From: UBA1189 sp045544835
GTDB lineage: Bacteria > Bacteroidota > Bacteroidia > Bacteroidales > Bacteroidaceae
Direction: 5' to 3'
Assembly (NCBI GenBank): GCA_045544835.1
Contig: JAZPZS010000100.1
Location: 1 to 38,069 of the forward strand
DNA length: 38,069 nt
Below, one piece after another: positions 1 through 8,329 of this stretch; position 1 is the stretch's first letter; each line of letters begins with the position of its first letter. The translations under genes were made by a program, and so were the position numbers. The notes beneath the pieces are model-generated. The model did not search any database. It saw only the letters and a list, made by a program, of their open reading frames with translations, and was not told where the DNA came from.

Positions 1-145
1 CCGCGTGCAGACACACCGCCTGCAGGAGGATGCCGAAAACATCAAGGTAGCGTTCGTGTACCTCAACCTCATCCAGGAGTCACACGAGCTCCTCTCCGAG
101 GTGCGCAACGTGCTCCGCGGTTGCGAGAAGTACTTCAACGAGTAA
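1..145 (+). CDS. C-terminal fragment, probable Na/Pi cotransporter (PhoU-like tail)
   Basis: An open frame enters from the left edge (codons from base 2) and stops at the TAA at 143-145, giving 47 residues. The peptide is helical and charged, with the stretch YLNLIQESHELLSEVRNVLR near its end. That pattern resembles the last helix of the PhoU-like cytoplasmic tail of Na/Pi cotransporter family proteins in Bacteroidales. Only the tail is visible, so the assignment rests on this short resemblance. Any other helical PhoU-like protein would fit almost as well. A strong terminator follows directly. Confidence 0.45.
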   Translation, partial: RVQTHRLQEDAENIKVAFVYLNLIQESHELLSEVRNVLRGCEKYFNE

Positions 146-166
146 TCGCTGACAATATTGATAATG

Positions 167-199
167 AGTGGGCATCCTTGCAAATGGATGCCCACTTTT
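167..199 (+). terminator. Rho-independent terminator
   Basis: An 11-bp stem (A167-C177 with G186-T196, core GTGGGCATCC/GGATGCCCAC) has an 8-nt loop and is followed by a T run. It lies 22 bp after the stop codon of the partial gene at the left edge. Confidence 0.85.
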
Positions 200-342
200 C
201 TTGTGGGGTGGGGCGGAGGCGTTTTTTTGCATCCCCTCTGTTCATTTTCTTTGAACGTTTCTTGCTTTTTTCGCGTTAAATGATTAATATTGCAGAGAGA
301 TTTATTCACTTGGTGAAATGTGGATAATAAGTTGCATCGGTT

Positions 343-414
343 TGTCATGTTGAACGAAGTGAAACATCTCTCTTAAAATGCGATATGAGATTCTTCGTTG
401 CACTCAGAATGACA
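343..414. repeat. Imperfect inverted repeat of the TGTCAT..GAATCTC type
   Basis: Two 28-nt arms (343-370 and 387-414) are imperfect inverted copies. Each begins TGTCAT on its own strand, contains a CGAAG-type centre and ends ATCTC. Repeats of this wording are widespread between genes in Bacteroidota from general experience. The stretch 200-454 otherwise holds no gene that I can see. Confidence 0.7.
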
Positions 415-454
415 CGAAGTTCTTATACATAACTAAATGATGGAGGAGCATAGT

Positions 455-685
455 ATGACGACGAACAACAATGGCGCTGCTTGGGTAGAGGTATTCTCAG
501 GCGCTGCATTTGAAGCAGAGGTGGTGAAGGGCTTGCTCGAAGCCAATGGCATTTCCTGCATTCTTGAAGACCATACCATGTCGGCCTTGACATCGGCTTA
601 CTCGGGTCTTGGCGGTGATGTACGTATTCTCGTGGCTCCCGGAGATGAGGAGGCCGCTCGAGAGCTCATCTCACACAAGGAATAG
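455..685 (+). CDS. DUF2007 family small protein
   Basis: This 76-residue protein matches the DUF2007 (putative signal-transducing) family pattern. It has VEVFSGAAFEAEVVKGLLEANGI, a variable middle, then an ending VRILVAPGDEEAARELI (residues about 58-74), giving a small alpha/beta fold of one domain. The role is unknown; family members occur as soluble proteins or as tails on other proteins. I chose the ATG at 455 because GGAGGAG lies at 442-448, a good distance upstream; in-frame ATGs at 437 and 440 would place that purine run inside the coding region. The gene stands alone, followed by about 200 bp before lysS. Confidence 0.8.
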   Translation: MTTNNNGAAWVEVFSGAAFEAEVVKGLLEANGISCILEDHTMSALTSAYSGLGGDVRILVAPGDEEAARELISHKE

Positions 686-849
686 GATACCGTAACATCA
701 GGAAAGGTGTTGTCGCCGGAGAGGGAATTTCTCCGTGAAGATGATGCCTGTTGCTTGCTGGGCTTTGCATTTTGCTCGGTTTGTGATACTTTATTGCACC
801 AACGGAGCAAGTAAATCGGCTTTGTCTTCGCCAAGTCAATTTTTTGCCG

Positions 850-857
850 TATCTTTG
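850..857 (+). promoter_or_regulatory. Bacteroidota -7 element for lysS
   Basis: TATCTTTG matches the TAnnTTTG -7 box and lies 31 bp before the lysS ATG. No well-spaced TTTG -33 box is visible, so this is a partial match. Confidence 0.55.
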
Positions 858-888
858 CCACACTCAAAACTGCATAACGTTGAAAGAA

Positions 889-2616
889 ATGAACGTATTG
901 GAACTTAGTGAACAAGAGATTATCAGACGCAATAGTCTGAACGAATTGCGTGCCATGGGCATCGAGCCCTATCCTGCCGCAGAGTATGTGACCAACGCTT
1001 TTTCTACCGATATAAAAGAGGAGTTCAAGGACGAGGACGAGCCTCGCAAGGTATCTATCGCAGGCCGTCTGATGAGCCGCCGCGTGATGGGTAAGGCTTC
1101 GTTCGTGGAGCTGCAGGACTCCAAGGGCCGCATCCAGGTATATATCACCCGCGATGACATCTGTCCCGAGGAGAACAAGGATATGTACAACGTCGTGTTC
1201 AAGCGCCTGCTCGATATTGGCGACTTCATCGGCATCGAGGGTGTGGTGTTCCGCACCCAGATGGGCGAGATCAGCGTACATGCCCACAAGCTCACCGTGT
1301 TGTCCAAGAGCATCCGTCCGCTTCCTATCGTGAAGTACAAGGATGGCGTAGCTTACGACAAGTTTGATGACCCCGAGCTCCGTTACCGTCAGCGCTATGT
1401 TGACCTCGTGGTAAACGATGGCGTGAAGGATATCTTCATCAAGCGTAACAAGGTGTACACCTCTATGCGCGAGTTCTTCAACTCACGCGGATATATGGAG
1501 GTGGAGACTCCCGTATTGCAGTCAATCCCCGGTGGAGCGGCAGCACGCCCCTTCATCACCCACCATAACGCATTGGACATCCCCTTGTACTTGCGTATTG
1601 CCAATGAGCTCTACCTGAAGCGCCTTATCGTGGGTGGCTTTGAGGGTGTGTATGAGTTCTCCAAGAACTTCCGCAACGAGGGTATGGACCGCACCCACAA
1701 CCCCGAGTTTACCTGTATGGAGATCTACGTCTCTTACAAGGACTATAACTGGATGATGGCATTCACCGAGCAGATGCTCGAGAAGATCTGTCTCGATGTG
1801 AACGGCACTACCGAGGTGCAGGTGGGCGACAATGTCATCAGCTTCAAGGCTCCTTTCGCACGCCGTACTATGACTGAGGCCATCAAGGAGTTCACCGGAG
1901 TGGACATCACCGGCATGGATGAGGCTCAGTTGCGTGCTGTATGCAAGGAGTTGGGTGTAGAGACCGACGAGACCATGGGCAAGGGTAAGCTCATCGACGA
2001 GATCTTTGGCGAGAAGTGCGAGGGCAACTACATACAGCCTACCTTCATCACCGACTATCCCATCGAGATGTCGCCCCTCTGCAAGCGTCATCGCGAGAAT
2101 CCCGAGCTCACCGAGCGTTTCGAGCTCATGGTCAACGGTAAGGAGCTGTGCAACGCCTATAGCGAGCTCAACGACCCCATCGACCAGCTCGAGCGCTTCC
2201 AGGAGCAACTTCGCCTGAGCGAGAAGGGCGACGATGAGGCCATGTTCATCGACAACGACTTCGTGCGTGCCCTCGAGTACGGTATGCCTCCCACCTCGGG
2301 TATGGGTATCGGTATGGACCGCCTCGTGATGCTCATGACAGGTCAGCAGACCATTCAGGAGGTGCTCTTCTTCCCGCAGATGCGTCCCGAGAAGAAGTCC
2401 CCGAAGGATCCCGCAGCCAAGTACGTGGAGATAGGTGTTCCCGAAGAGTGGGTGCCCCTGATTCAGAAGGCTGGCTATAAGCTTGTGGCCGACATGCAGG
2501 GCATCAACCCCCAAAAGGTGCACATGGATATCTGTGGCGTGAACAAGAAGTATAAGCTCGACCTCAAGAACCCCACCGTGGATGAGGTAGCGGCTTGGAT
2601 TGAGAGAATAAGTTGA
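889..2616 (+). CDS. lysS: Lysine--tRNA ligase (class II)
   Basis: LysS charges tRNA(Lys) with lysine using ATP in the cytoplasm. The 575-residue protein has the N-terminal OB-fold anticodon-binding domain (about 50-150, with VSIAGRLMSRRVMGKASFVE), then the class II catalytic domain. Motif 2 is seen as FRNEGMDRTHNPEF near residue 260, and motif 3 as GMGIGMDRLVMLM near 470. A C-terminal extension of about 75 residues after the catalytic domain (from KKSPKDPAAKYVEIG) is, as far as I recall, usual for Bacteroidales LysS. I chose the ATG at 889, giving MNVLELSEQE. An upstream TTG at 844 overlaps the likely promoter. It heads a run with gpsA, pgi and a HAD phosphatase, interrupted by the four-helix-bundle gene. 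Confidence 0.97.
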   Translation: MNVLELSEQEIIRRNSLNELRAMGIEPYPAAEYVTNAFSTDIKEEFKDEDEPRKVSIAGRLMSRRVMGKASFVELQDSKGRIQVYITRDDICPEENKDMYNVVFKRLLDIGDFIGIEGVVFRTQMGEISVHAHKLTVLSKSIRPLPIVKYKDGVAYDKFDDPELRYRQRYVDLVVNDGVKDIFIKRNKVYTSMREFFNSRGYMEVETPVLQSIPGGAAARPFITHHNALDIPLYLRIANELYLKRLIVGGFEGVYEFSKNFRNEGMDRTHNPEFTCMEIYVSYKDYNWMMAFTEQMLEKICLDVNGTTEVQVGDNVISFKAPFARRTMTEAIKEFTGVDITGMDEAQLRAVCKELGVETDETMGKGKLIDEIFGEKCEGNYIQPTFITDYPIEMSPLCKRHRENPELTERFELMVNGKELCNAYSELNDPIDQLERFQEQLRLSEKGDDEAMFIDNDFVRALEYGMPPTSGMGIGMDRLVMLMTGQQTIQEVLFFPQMRPEKKSPKDPAAKYVEIGVPEEWVPLIQKAGYKLVADMQGINPQKVHMDICGVNKKYKLDLKNPTVDEVAAWIERIS

Positions 2617-3119
2617 GGAGATAAAGGGAGTTAAATGGAGTTAGAAGGAGATAAATGCCAAATGTTTGAACCTTCGAAAAGTTTCACTGACCTTATAGTT
2701 TGGCAGAAAGCTCATGAGTTTGTGCTAGAGGTTTATAAGGTGACAAGAGACTATCCGATGGAAGAGCGTTTTGCACTATGCTCTCAGTTTCAACGCGCTG
2801 CAGTATCTATACCTGCTAACATAGCAGAAGGCTACAAGAAATTAAGTAAAGCCGACAAGTTGCGGTTTCTGAACATATCGCAAGGCAGTCTGGAAGAGTG
2901 CAGATACTACATTATACTCTCACGCGATTTATCTTATATAAGTGTAAAAACAAACAATGAGCTAACAGGGACATTAGAAGAGGTAAGCAAACTGCTGAAT
3001 TCTTACATCAGAGGTGTAATGAGCAAGCAGTTCGTAGAGTGAATCAGGCTATTGGCCTTTATCTCCCTAAAGAGCGAAGCGATATCTCCTTTTATCTCCC
3101 TTTAACTCCTAATAAAAAC
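2617..3119 (+). mobile_element. Short-repeat-bordered insertion carrying a four-helix-bundle gene
   Basis: The four-helix-bundle gene is flanked by inverted tandem repeats. The left border (2617-2661) is built of GGAGATAAA / GGAGTTAAA-like units ending AAATGCCAA. The right border (3043-3112) holds the complementary units TTTATCTCC / TTTAACTCC and starts with AGGCTATTGGCC. Reverse-complemented, its inner end reads AAAGGCCAATAGCCT, mirroring the left end. The start codon at 2662 sits one base after the left border motif, and the stop at 3040-3042 lies just before the right one. The block separates lysS from gpsA. Its border wording recurs at 21823-22050. Mobility is inferred, not shown. Confidence 0.6.
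2662..3042 (+). CDS. Four-helix bundle protein (S23/IVP, TIGR02436-like)
   Basis: This 126-residue protein has the family hallmarks FTDLIVWQKAHEFVLEVYK near the N-terminus, then SQFQRAAVSIPANIAEGY (about 45-62) and SLEECRYYIILSRDL (about 83-97). The family forms four-helix bundles related to the protein encoded in spirochaete 23S rRNA intervening sequences and to Avd of diversity-generating retroelements. Its biochemical function is unknown. I chose ATG 2662 because the first nine codons from 2635 are pure border repeat and the alignable family start begins here; a purine-rich AAGGAG lies at 2645-2650. Base composition is more AT-rich than lysS and gpsA on either side. There is no reverse transcriptase or rRNA nearby, so neither the retroelement nor the intervening-sequence setting applies. 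Confidence 0.9.
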   Translation: MFEPSKSFTDLIVWQKAHEFVLEVYKVTRDYPMEERFALCSQFQRAAVSIPANIAEGYKKLSKADKLRFLNISQGSLEECRYYIILSRDLSYISVKTNNELTGTLEEVSKLLNSYIRGVMSKQFVE

Positions 3120-4118
3120 ATGAGTTTTCCCCAAGGTAAAGTAGCAATTATGGGTGGTGGCAGTTGGGCAACTGCCATTGCCAAGATGATTCTCAACAAT
3201 GAGGACTCCATCAACTGGTACATGCGCCGTGACGACCGCATTGCGGACTTCAAGCGCACGGGTCACAACCCTGGATACCTGTCGTCGGTGCATTTTGACG
3301 TAAACCGCATCAACTTCTCCTCAGACATCAACCAGGTCATCAAGGAGAGCGATGTGCTGGTGTTCGTCACTCCGTCGCCCTACCTCAAGTCGCACCTCAA
3401 GAAGGTGAAGACCAAGCTGAACGACAAGTTTGTGGTGACAGCCATCAAGGGTATCGTGCCCGAAGAAAATATGCTTGTATCAGACTATTTTCACAAGGAA
3501 TACCACGTGCCCTACGATAACATCGCGGTAATCGCTGGCCCGTGCCATGCCGAGGAAATAGCGCTTGAACGTCTGTCGTATCTCACCGTAGGTTGTAGCA
3601 ACCGTAACAATGCACTCAGTTTCGCACAGAAGCTCAACAGCAGCTACGTGAAGACCACCGTGAGCGACGATGTCACCGGTATCGAGTACAGTTCGGTATT
3701 GAAGAATGTGTATGCCATCGCGGCAGGTATTTGCAACGGCTTGAAGTATGGCGACAACTTCCAGGCTGTGCTCATGAGCAACGCCCTGGTGGAGATGTCG
3801 CGTTTTATCGACTTCGTGCATCCGCTCAAACGTGTTGTGAGTGAATCTGTATATATGGGCGACCTTCTGGTGACAGGTTATTCGAACTTTAGCCGCAACC
3901 GCGTGTTTGGTTCTATGATAGGCAAGGGCTACTCTGTGAAGAGCGCTCAGCTCGAGATGGAGATGGTGGCCGAGGGCTACTACGGCACCAAGTGTATCAA
4001 GGAAATCAACCGTAAGTACCACGTCAACATGCCTATCCTCGATGCCGTGTACAACATCCTCTACGAGCGCATCTCGCCCGTGATTGAGATTAAGTTGCTC
4101 ACGGATTCTATCAGATAA
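3120..4118 (+). CDS. gpsA: Glycerol-3-phosphate dehydrogenase [NAD(P)+]
   Basis: GpsA reduces dihydroxyacetone phosphate to sn-glycerol 3-phosphate, the backbone for phospholipids. The 332-residue protein begins with a Rossmann motif, KVAIMGGGSWATAIAK (about 7-22). It also has the family stretch TAIKGIVPEENM and IAGPCHAEE, and the C-terminal domain segment EYSSVLKNVYAIAAGICNGL, which carries the catalytic-region lysine. I start at the ATG at 3120. An upstream in-frame ATG (3039) would read through the border repeat of the preceding insertion (residues such as FYLPLTPNK), which is not family sequence. The gene lies 21 bp before pgi and is likely co-transcribed with it. Confidence 0.95.
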   Translation: MSFPQGKVAIMGGGSWATAIAKMILNNEDSINWYMRRDDRIADFKRTGHNPGYLSSVHFDVNRINFSSDINQVIKESDVLVFVTPSPYLKSHLKKVKTKLNDKFVVTAIKGIVPEENMLVSDYFHKEYHVPYDNIAVIAGPCHAEEIALERLSYLTVGCSNRNNALSFAQKLNSSYVKTTVSDDVTGIEYSSVLKNVYAIAAGICNGLKYGDNFQAVLMSNALVEMSRFIDFVHPLKRVVSESVYMGDLLVTGYSNFSRNRVFGSMIGKGYSVKSAQLEMEMVAEGYYGTKCIKEINRKYHVNMPILDAVYNILYERISPVIEIKLLTDSIR

Positions 4119-4139
4119 TAATATAATAATATAAGTAAG

Positions 4140-5483
4140 ATGAAAAATATTGCATTGAACATTGATAAGACCGCAGGTTTTATCGCTGAAGGTGCCGTAA
4201 AGGCATACGCACCCCAGGTGCAGGAAGCATTGGAGATGCTCGAGAAGGGCACAGGTCTCGGTAACGACTTTTTGGGTTGGCTCCACCTCCCCTCAAGCAT
4301 CACCGAGGAGCACTTGAACGACATTCAGGCAACTGCCGACACCTTGCGCGAGTTGTGCGACGTAGTCGTAGTAGCCGGTATCGGTGGTAGCTACCTCGGT
4401 GCACGTGCCGTGATCGAGGCGCTCAGCAATAACTTCCACAGCTATCTCAAGAGCGATAACCCTGCCATCATTTACGCAGGCCACAACATCAGCGAGGACT
4501 ACCTCTTCGAGCTCACCGAGTTCCTCAAAGACAAGAAGTTCGGTGTCATCAACATCTCCAAGTCAGGTACCACTACCGAAACTGCCCTCGCCTTCCGTCT
4601 GCTCAAGAAGCAGTGTGAAGACCAGCGCGGCATCGACGTTGCCCGCAAGGTCATCGTAGCTGTTACCGACGCCAAGCGTGGTGCTGCCCGCACTACTGCC
4701 GACAACGAAGGCTACAAGAGCTTCATCATCCCCGACAATGTGGGTGGCCGCTTCTCGGTGCTCACTCCCGTAGGCCTGCTGCCTATCGCCATTGCCGGAT
4801 ACGACATCAAGGCACTCGTCAAGGGTGCTGCCGACATGGAGGCTGCTACCGCTCCCGAGGTACCCTTCGAGGAGAACATCGCTGCCCTCTATGCCGCTAC
4901 CCGCAACGCCCTCTATGCCGATGGCAAGAAGATTGAGATTCTCGTCAACTACCAGCCCAAGCTGCACTACGTGTCAGAGTGGTGGAAGCAGCTCTACGGC
5001 GAGTCTGAGGGTAAGGATGGAAAGGGCATCTTCCCCGCATCGGTTGACTTCTCTACCGACCTCCACTCTATGGGTCAGTGGATACAGCAGGGCGAGCGCA
5101 CCATCTTCGAGACCGTCATCTCGGTTGAGAACACCAACCACAGCCTTATCGTGCCTACTGATGAGAAGAATCTCGACGGACTCAACTTCCTCGCAGGCAA
5201 GCACGTGGATGAGGTGAACAAGATGGCCGAGCTCGGTACACTCCTCGCACACGTTGATGGTGGTGTGCCCAACCTCCGCATCGTGATGCCCAAGCTCGAC
5301 GAGTACTACATCGGTCAGCTGCTCTACTTCTTCGAGAAGGGTTGCGGCATCAGCGGTTATGTACTTGGCGTGAATCCCTTCAACCAGCCCGGTGTAGAGG
5401 ACTACAAGCGCAACATGTTTGCCCTCCTCGGCAAGCCCGGCTACGAAGAGGAGTCAAAGGCTATTCAGGCACGCTTGGGGTAA
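4140..5483 (+). CDS. pgi: Glucose-6-phosphate isomerase
   Basis: Pgi interconverts glucose 6-phosphate and fructose 6-phosphate in glycolysis and gluconeogenesis. The 447-residue protein is the size of the short bacterial form. It shows the first sugar-isomerase domain with VVVAGIGGSYLGARA (about 75-89) and INISKSGTTTETALAF (about 137-152). The PGI signature follows as DNVGGRFSVLTPVGLLP (about 199-215). The C-terminal region with GKHVDEVNK and FNQPGVEDYK is also typical. The start at 4140 follows gpsA by 21 bp. Confidence 0.97.
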   Translation: MKNIALNIDKTAGFIAEGAVKAYAPQVQEALEMLEKGTGLGNDFLGWLHLPSSITEEHLNDIQATADTLRELCDVVVVAGIGGSYLGARAVIEALSNNFHSYLKSDNPAIIYAGHNISEDYLFELTEFLKDKKFGVINISKSGTTTETALAFRLLKKQCEDQRGIDVARKVIVAVTDAKRGAARTTADNEGYKSFIIPDNVGGRFSVLTPVGLLPIAIAGYDIKALVKGAADMEAATAPEVPFEENIAALYAATRNALYADGKKIEILVNYQPKLHYVSEWWKQLYGESEGKDGKGIFPASVDFSTDLHSMGQWIQQGERTIFETVISVENTNHSLIVPTDEKNLDGLNFLAGKHVDEVNKMAELGTLLAHVDGGVPNLRIVMPKLDEYYIGQLLYFFEKGCGISGYVLGVNPFNQPGVEDYKRNMFALLGKPGYEEESKAIQARLG

Positions 5484-5490
5484 CATCCAA

Positions 5491-5530
5491 GAATACCTGG
5501 ACTTTCCTGAATTTCCTAGAATATCTAGAC
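5491..5530 (+). repeat. Degenerate short tandem repeat between pgi and the HAD gene
   Basis: The 50-bp gap holds imperfect units around GAATACCTGGAC, GAATTTCCTAGA and GAATATCTAGAC. The style is like the borders of the other insertions in this window, but no second border or core is present. Confidence 0.4.
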
Positions 5531-5533
5531 TAC

Positions 5534-6250
5534 ATGCAACAGTCAGTAACAGATACCACGAAGGCGCAAGGGTTCCCCCAGCGCCTTCGTGCCGTTCTTT
5601 TCGACATGGACGGCGTGCTCTACAACTCCATGCCCTCGCATGCCAAGGCCTGGCACCGTGCCATGGCCCACTTCGGCTACGACCTCCCCGAGCAGGAGGC
5701 CTACATGCACGAGGGGCGCACGGGAGCCTCTACCATCAATATTGTCAGCCGTCGGCAGCGGGGGGTAGAGGAGAGCGAAGAGCGCATACAGGAAATCTAC
5801 CGCGTCAAGTCACAATTCTTCAATGAGTATCCCCCTGCCGAGCCTATGCCTGGAGCGCTGGAGCTATTGCGCAAGCTTCAGGCGCAGGGCCTCAAGATAC
5901 TCATCGTCACCGGCTCGGGACAGGCCTCTCTGCTCGACCGCCTCAATCACCACTTCCCCGGTGTTTTCTGCCGCGAGCTGATGGTCACCGCCTTCGATGT
6001 CCAGCGCGGTAAACCCGATCCTGAACCCTACCTTATGGGCTTGCAGAAGGGTGGCCTCCGTGCCGAGGAGTGTGTCGTGGTAGAGAATGCCCCTCTCGGT
6101 GTGCGTGCCGCCAAGGCAGCTGGTATCTTCACCATCGCTGTCAACACGGGACCTCTGCCCGACAGTGCCCTCACCGATGAGGGTGCCGACCTCCTGCTCC
6201 CCTCCATGCAGGCTCTATGTGATGCGTGGGACAACCTTACAGTTGAATAA
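5534..6250 (+). CDS. HAD family phosphatase, beta-phosphoglucomutase-like
   Basis: This 238-residue haloacid dehalogenase-superfamily protein has all four motifs: I, FDMDGVLYNS (about 22-31, nucleophile and acid/base Asp); II, ILIVTGSG (about 117-124); III, RGKPDPEPYL; IV, VVENAPLGVRAAKAAG. The cap lies between motifs I and II and is helical, as in the beta-phosphoglucomutase-like subgroup. The substrate is probably a small sugar or other phosphate, but the exact one cannot be read from sequence. I chose ATG 5534 (MQQSVTDTTK) because the frame upstream overlaps pgi and then the repeat. It sits 50 bp after pgi and reads as the last gene of the run. Confidence 0.85.
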   Translation: MQQSVTDTTKAQGFPQRLRAVLFDMDGVLYNSMPSHAKAWHRAMAHFGYDLPEQEAYMHEGRTGASTINIVSRRQRGVEESEERIQEIYRVKSQFFNEYPPAEPMPGALELLRKLQAQGLKILIVTGSGQASLLDRLNHHFPGVFCRELMVTAFDVQRGKPDPEPYLMGLQKGGLRAEECVVVENAPLGVRAAKAAGIFTIAVNTGPLPDSALTDEGADLLLPSMQALCDAWDNLTVE

Positions 6251-6318
6251 AAGAAGGGAATGTCAAAAAAATCCTAGGCTACAACTTCAAAAGATAAGTT
6301 TATTTCCTCAAATATCCC

Positions 6319-6354
6319 AATTAAAAGTCCCTTTGGCGAAAGGGACTTTTAATT
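6319..6354. terminator. Bidirectional terminator between HAD gene and fucI
   Basis: A perfect 16-bp stem (6319-6334 with 6339-6354, core AAAGTCCCTTT/AAAGGGACTTT) has loop GGCG and A/T runs at both ends. It is placed between two convergent genes, so it can serve both strands. Confidence 0.9.
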
Positions 6355-6433
6355 AGTAAAAAAATATCAACTAAATAGTCAAGGAGCTTTTCCTTCTATT
6401 TTGGCACATCATTTTTATTATATATTTAGCCTC

Positions 6434-8212
6434 TTATTTATAGATAGGACCATATACACTACAAGCACGGTAGTCAGCACCCTCCTTATCCATGCCAAAG
6501 GCGTTCCATGCGGCTGGACGGAAGATTTGCTCCTCAGGTATATTGTGCATGCATACGGGGATGCGTAGCATAGAGGCCAATGTGATAAGGTCAGCACCGA
6601 TGTGGCCGTAGCTGATAGCACCATGATTGGCACCCCAGTGGTTCATCACTGAGTAGACATCCTTGAAGGGAGCCTTCGTCTCGTCGAGGCGAGGCACAAA
6701 CCATGTAGTAGGCCAAGTGGGGTCGGTGCGCATATTGAGGACCTCGTGGATGGCAGGGTCTACATCGGCTGTCCAGCCCTCGGCTATCTGTAGCACAGGG
6801 CCGAGACCTTTGATGAGGTTGAGACGGCTCATGGTGACTGGCATACCACCCTTGGAGAGGAAGTTGCTCGAGAAACCGCCGCCACGGAAATAGTCACGGT
6901 CGGCAGGAGGCCAACAGGTAGCCTTGAGGCATGCCTCCACATCGGCGTCGGTCATCGCCCAAGAGGGCTTCATGCAAGGTTCTCCAGCCGCATTGCAGCT
7001 GGCACCGGTGGCGTCGAGCGTGGTAGCACCAGAATTGATGAGGTGTATCATGCCGCCAGCAGCGAGACCCGTGAGTTCCTTGCCAGTGACACGCTTTACA
7101 GCCTCGGGACTCCAGTAGGTGCGCACGTCAGAGAACATCTGTCCGCAACCCGTGAGGAGCTTGCCAAAGAGCATAGCCACTCCATTGCAGGCATCGTTCT
7201 CGGTGGCGAGGATATAGGCTTCGCGTATACCGTTCCAGTCGAAGGTGCTGCAGAGGAGGGCTTCGGTGAAGTCGCCATTGGGCTTCCAGTCGGTCCATTG
7301 GCGCTGTCCCTGGAAGCCGGCAGCAATAGCATTATGCCCAATAGCCTCTTCTTTGAAGCCAAGTTCACGCAAGCGGGGATTGCCCAGCATGAGATCGCGC
7401 ACAATAAGCGTCATCTTCACTACAAATTCCCAATCGGCATCCTTTCCGGCACGGTCTTTCTGCTTCTCGGGGCGGTTCTTGTCCCAACCCTCGTTGACCT
7501 TACAGTATTTCTCGGTCCAAGCCATTGCCTTCTCATATTCTTCGTGGTCGTAGATACCCTCGTCCATACGGCGCAGGATCTCGGTCTCGTCGACGCTTTC
7601 ATTGCGCATGCCAAGATACTCCTGGAAGAAGTTTTGATCAACGATACTGCCAGCAATACCCATACACTGACTACCTACCGAAAGGTAGCTCTTGCCGCGC
7701 ATGAGGGCTACGGCCTGGGCTGCACGTGCCCAACGGAGTATCTTCTCCGCCACATCGGCGGGGATAGTGTTGTCGTCAAGGTCCTGCACATCGTGCCCAT
7801 AAATACCAAAGGCGGGAAGTCCCTTCTGTGCGTGACCAGCCAATACAGCAGCCAGATACACCGCACCGGGACGTTCGGTCCCATTGAAGCCCCATACTGC
7901 CTTAGGCCAGTGAGGGTGCATATCCATGGTCTCTGAACCGTAGCACCAGCAGGAGGTAACACTGATAGTAGCACCTACTCCTTCACGCTCAAACTTAGCC
8001 TGGCAAGCGGCAGTCTCGGCCACACGACCTATCGTACCGTCAGCTATGACGCACTCGACGGGCGAACCATCGGGATTCTTCAGGTTGGTTGATATCAACT
8101 CGGCCACAGCATGGGCCAGATTCATGGTCTTCTCTTCGAGGCTTTCGCGTACGCCACCTTGACGACCGTCGATAGTCGGGCGTATACCGATTTTAGGATA
8201 GTTTTTCATCAT
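6434..8212 (-). CDS. fucI: L-fucose isomerase
   Basis: FucI converts L-fucose to L-fuculose, the first step of fucose use, and also acts on D-arabinose in known enzymes. At 592 residues it matches the usual length (E. coli about 591). The sequence runs KIGIRPTIDGRQGGVRESLE at the start, SVTSCWCYGSETMDMHP near 107, and ATENDACNGVAMLFG with the metal-binding Glu. An Asp lies in GQMFSDVRTYW, and WGANHGAISYGHIGADL near the end carries the catalytic-region His. The start could be either of two adjacent ATGs (8212 or 8209). No fucK, fucA or fucP is next to it here. Its own promoter lies just upstream, and it suggests growth on host or plant fucosylated glycans. Confidence 0.97.
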   Translation of the reverse strand: MMKNYPKIGIRPTIDGRQGGVRESLEEKTMNLAHAVAELISTNLKNPDGSPVECVIADGTIGRVAETAACQAKFEREGVGATISVTSCWCYGSETMDMHPHWPKAVWGFNGTERPGAVYLAAVLAGHAQKGLPAFGIYGHDVQDLDDNTIPADVAEKILRWARAAQAVALMRGKSYLSVGSQCMGIAGSIVDQNFFQEYLGMRNESVDETEILRRMDEGIYDHEEYEKAMAWTEKYCKVNEGWDKNRPEKQKDRAGKDADWEFVVKMTLIVRDLMLGNPRLRELGFKEEAIGHNAIAAGFQGQRQWTDWKPNGDFTEALLCSTFDWNGIREAYILATENDACNGVAMLFGKLLTGCGQMFSDVRTYWSPEAVKRVTGKELTGLAAGGMIHLINSGATTLDATGASCNAAGEPCMKPSWAMTDADVEACLKATCWPPADRDYFRGGGFSSNFLSKGGMPVTMSRLNLIKGLGPVLQIAEGWTADVDPAIHEVLNMRTDPTWPTTWFVPRLDETKAPFKDVYSVMNHWGANHGAISYGHIGADLITLASMLRIPVCMHNIPEEQIFRPAAWNAFGMDKEGADYRACSVYGPIYK

Positions 8213-8239
8213 ATTGAATTTTTAACGCGTATTCAGCAC

Positions 8240-8269
8240 CAAATATAAGTATTATTTGCTATACTACAA
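8240..8269 (-). promoter_or_regulatory. Promoter of fucI
   Basis: On the minus strand TTG (8267-8269) is followed by 19 bp and TATATTTG (8240-8247), matching the Bacteroidota -33/-7 pattern. It lies 28 bp before the fucI start. Confidence 0.7.
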
Positions 8270-8329
8270 GCACGTTTACCCCTAAAAAAACTAAAAAATG
8301 GATGGCTACGACTCGTCCCATCCATCCAA

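Noticed and set aside
2662..3042. Avd protein of a diversity-generating retroelement or a 23S rRNA intervening sequence protein
   Set aside because: No reverse transcriptase, template or variable repeat, and no rRNA gene, is present in the window.
7043..7936. Plus-strand frame of 297 codons opposite fucI
   Set aside because: It is a shadow of fucI, with no start signal or known motif.
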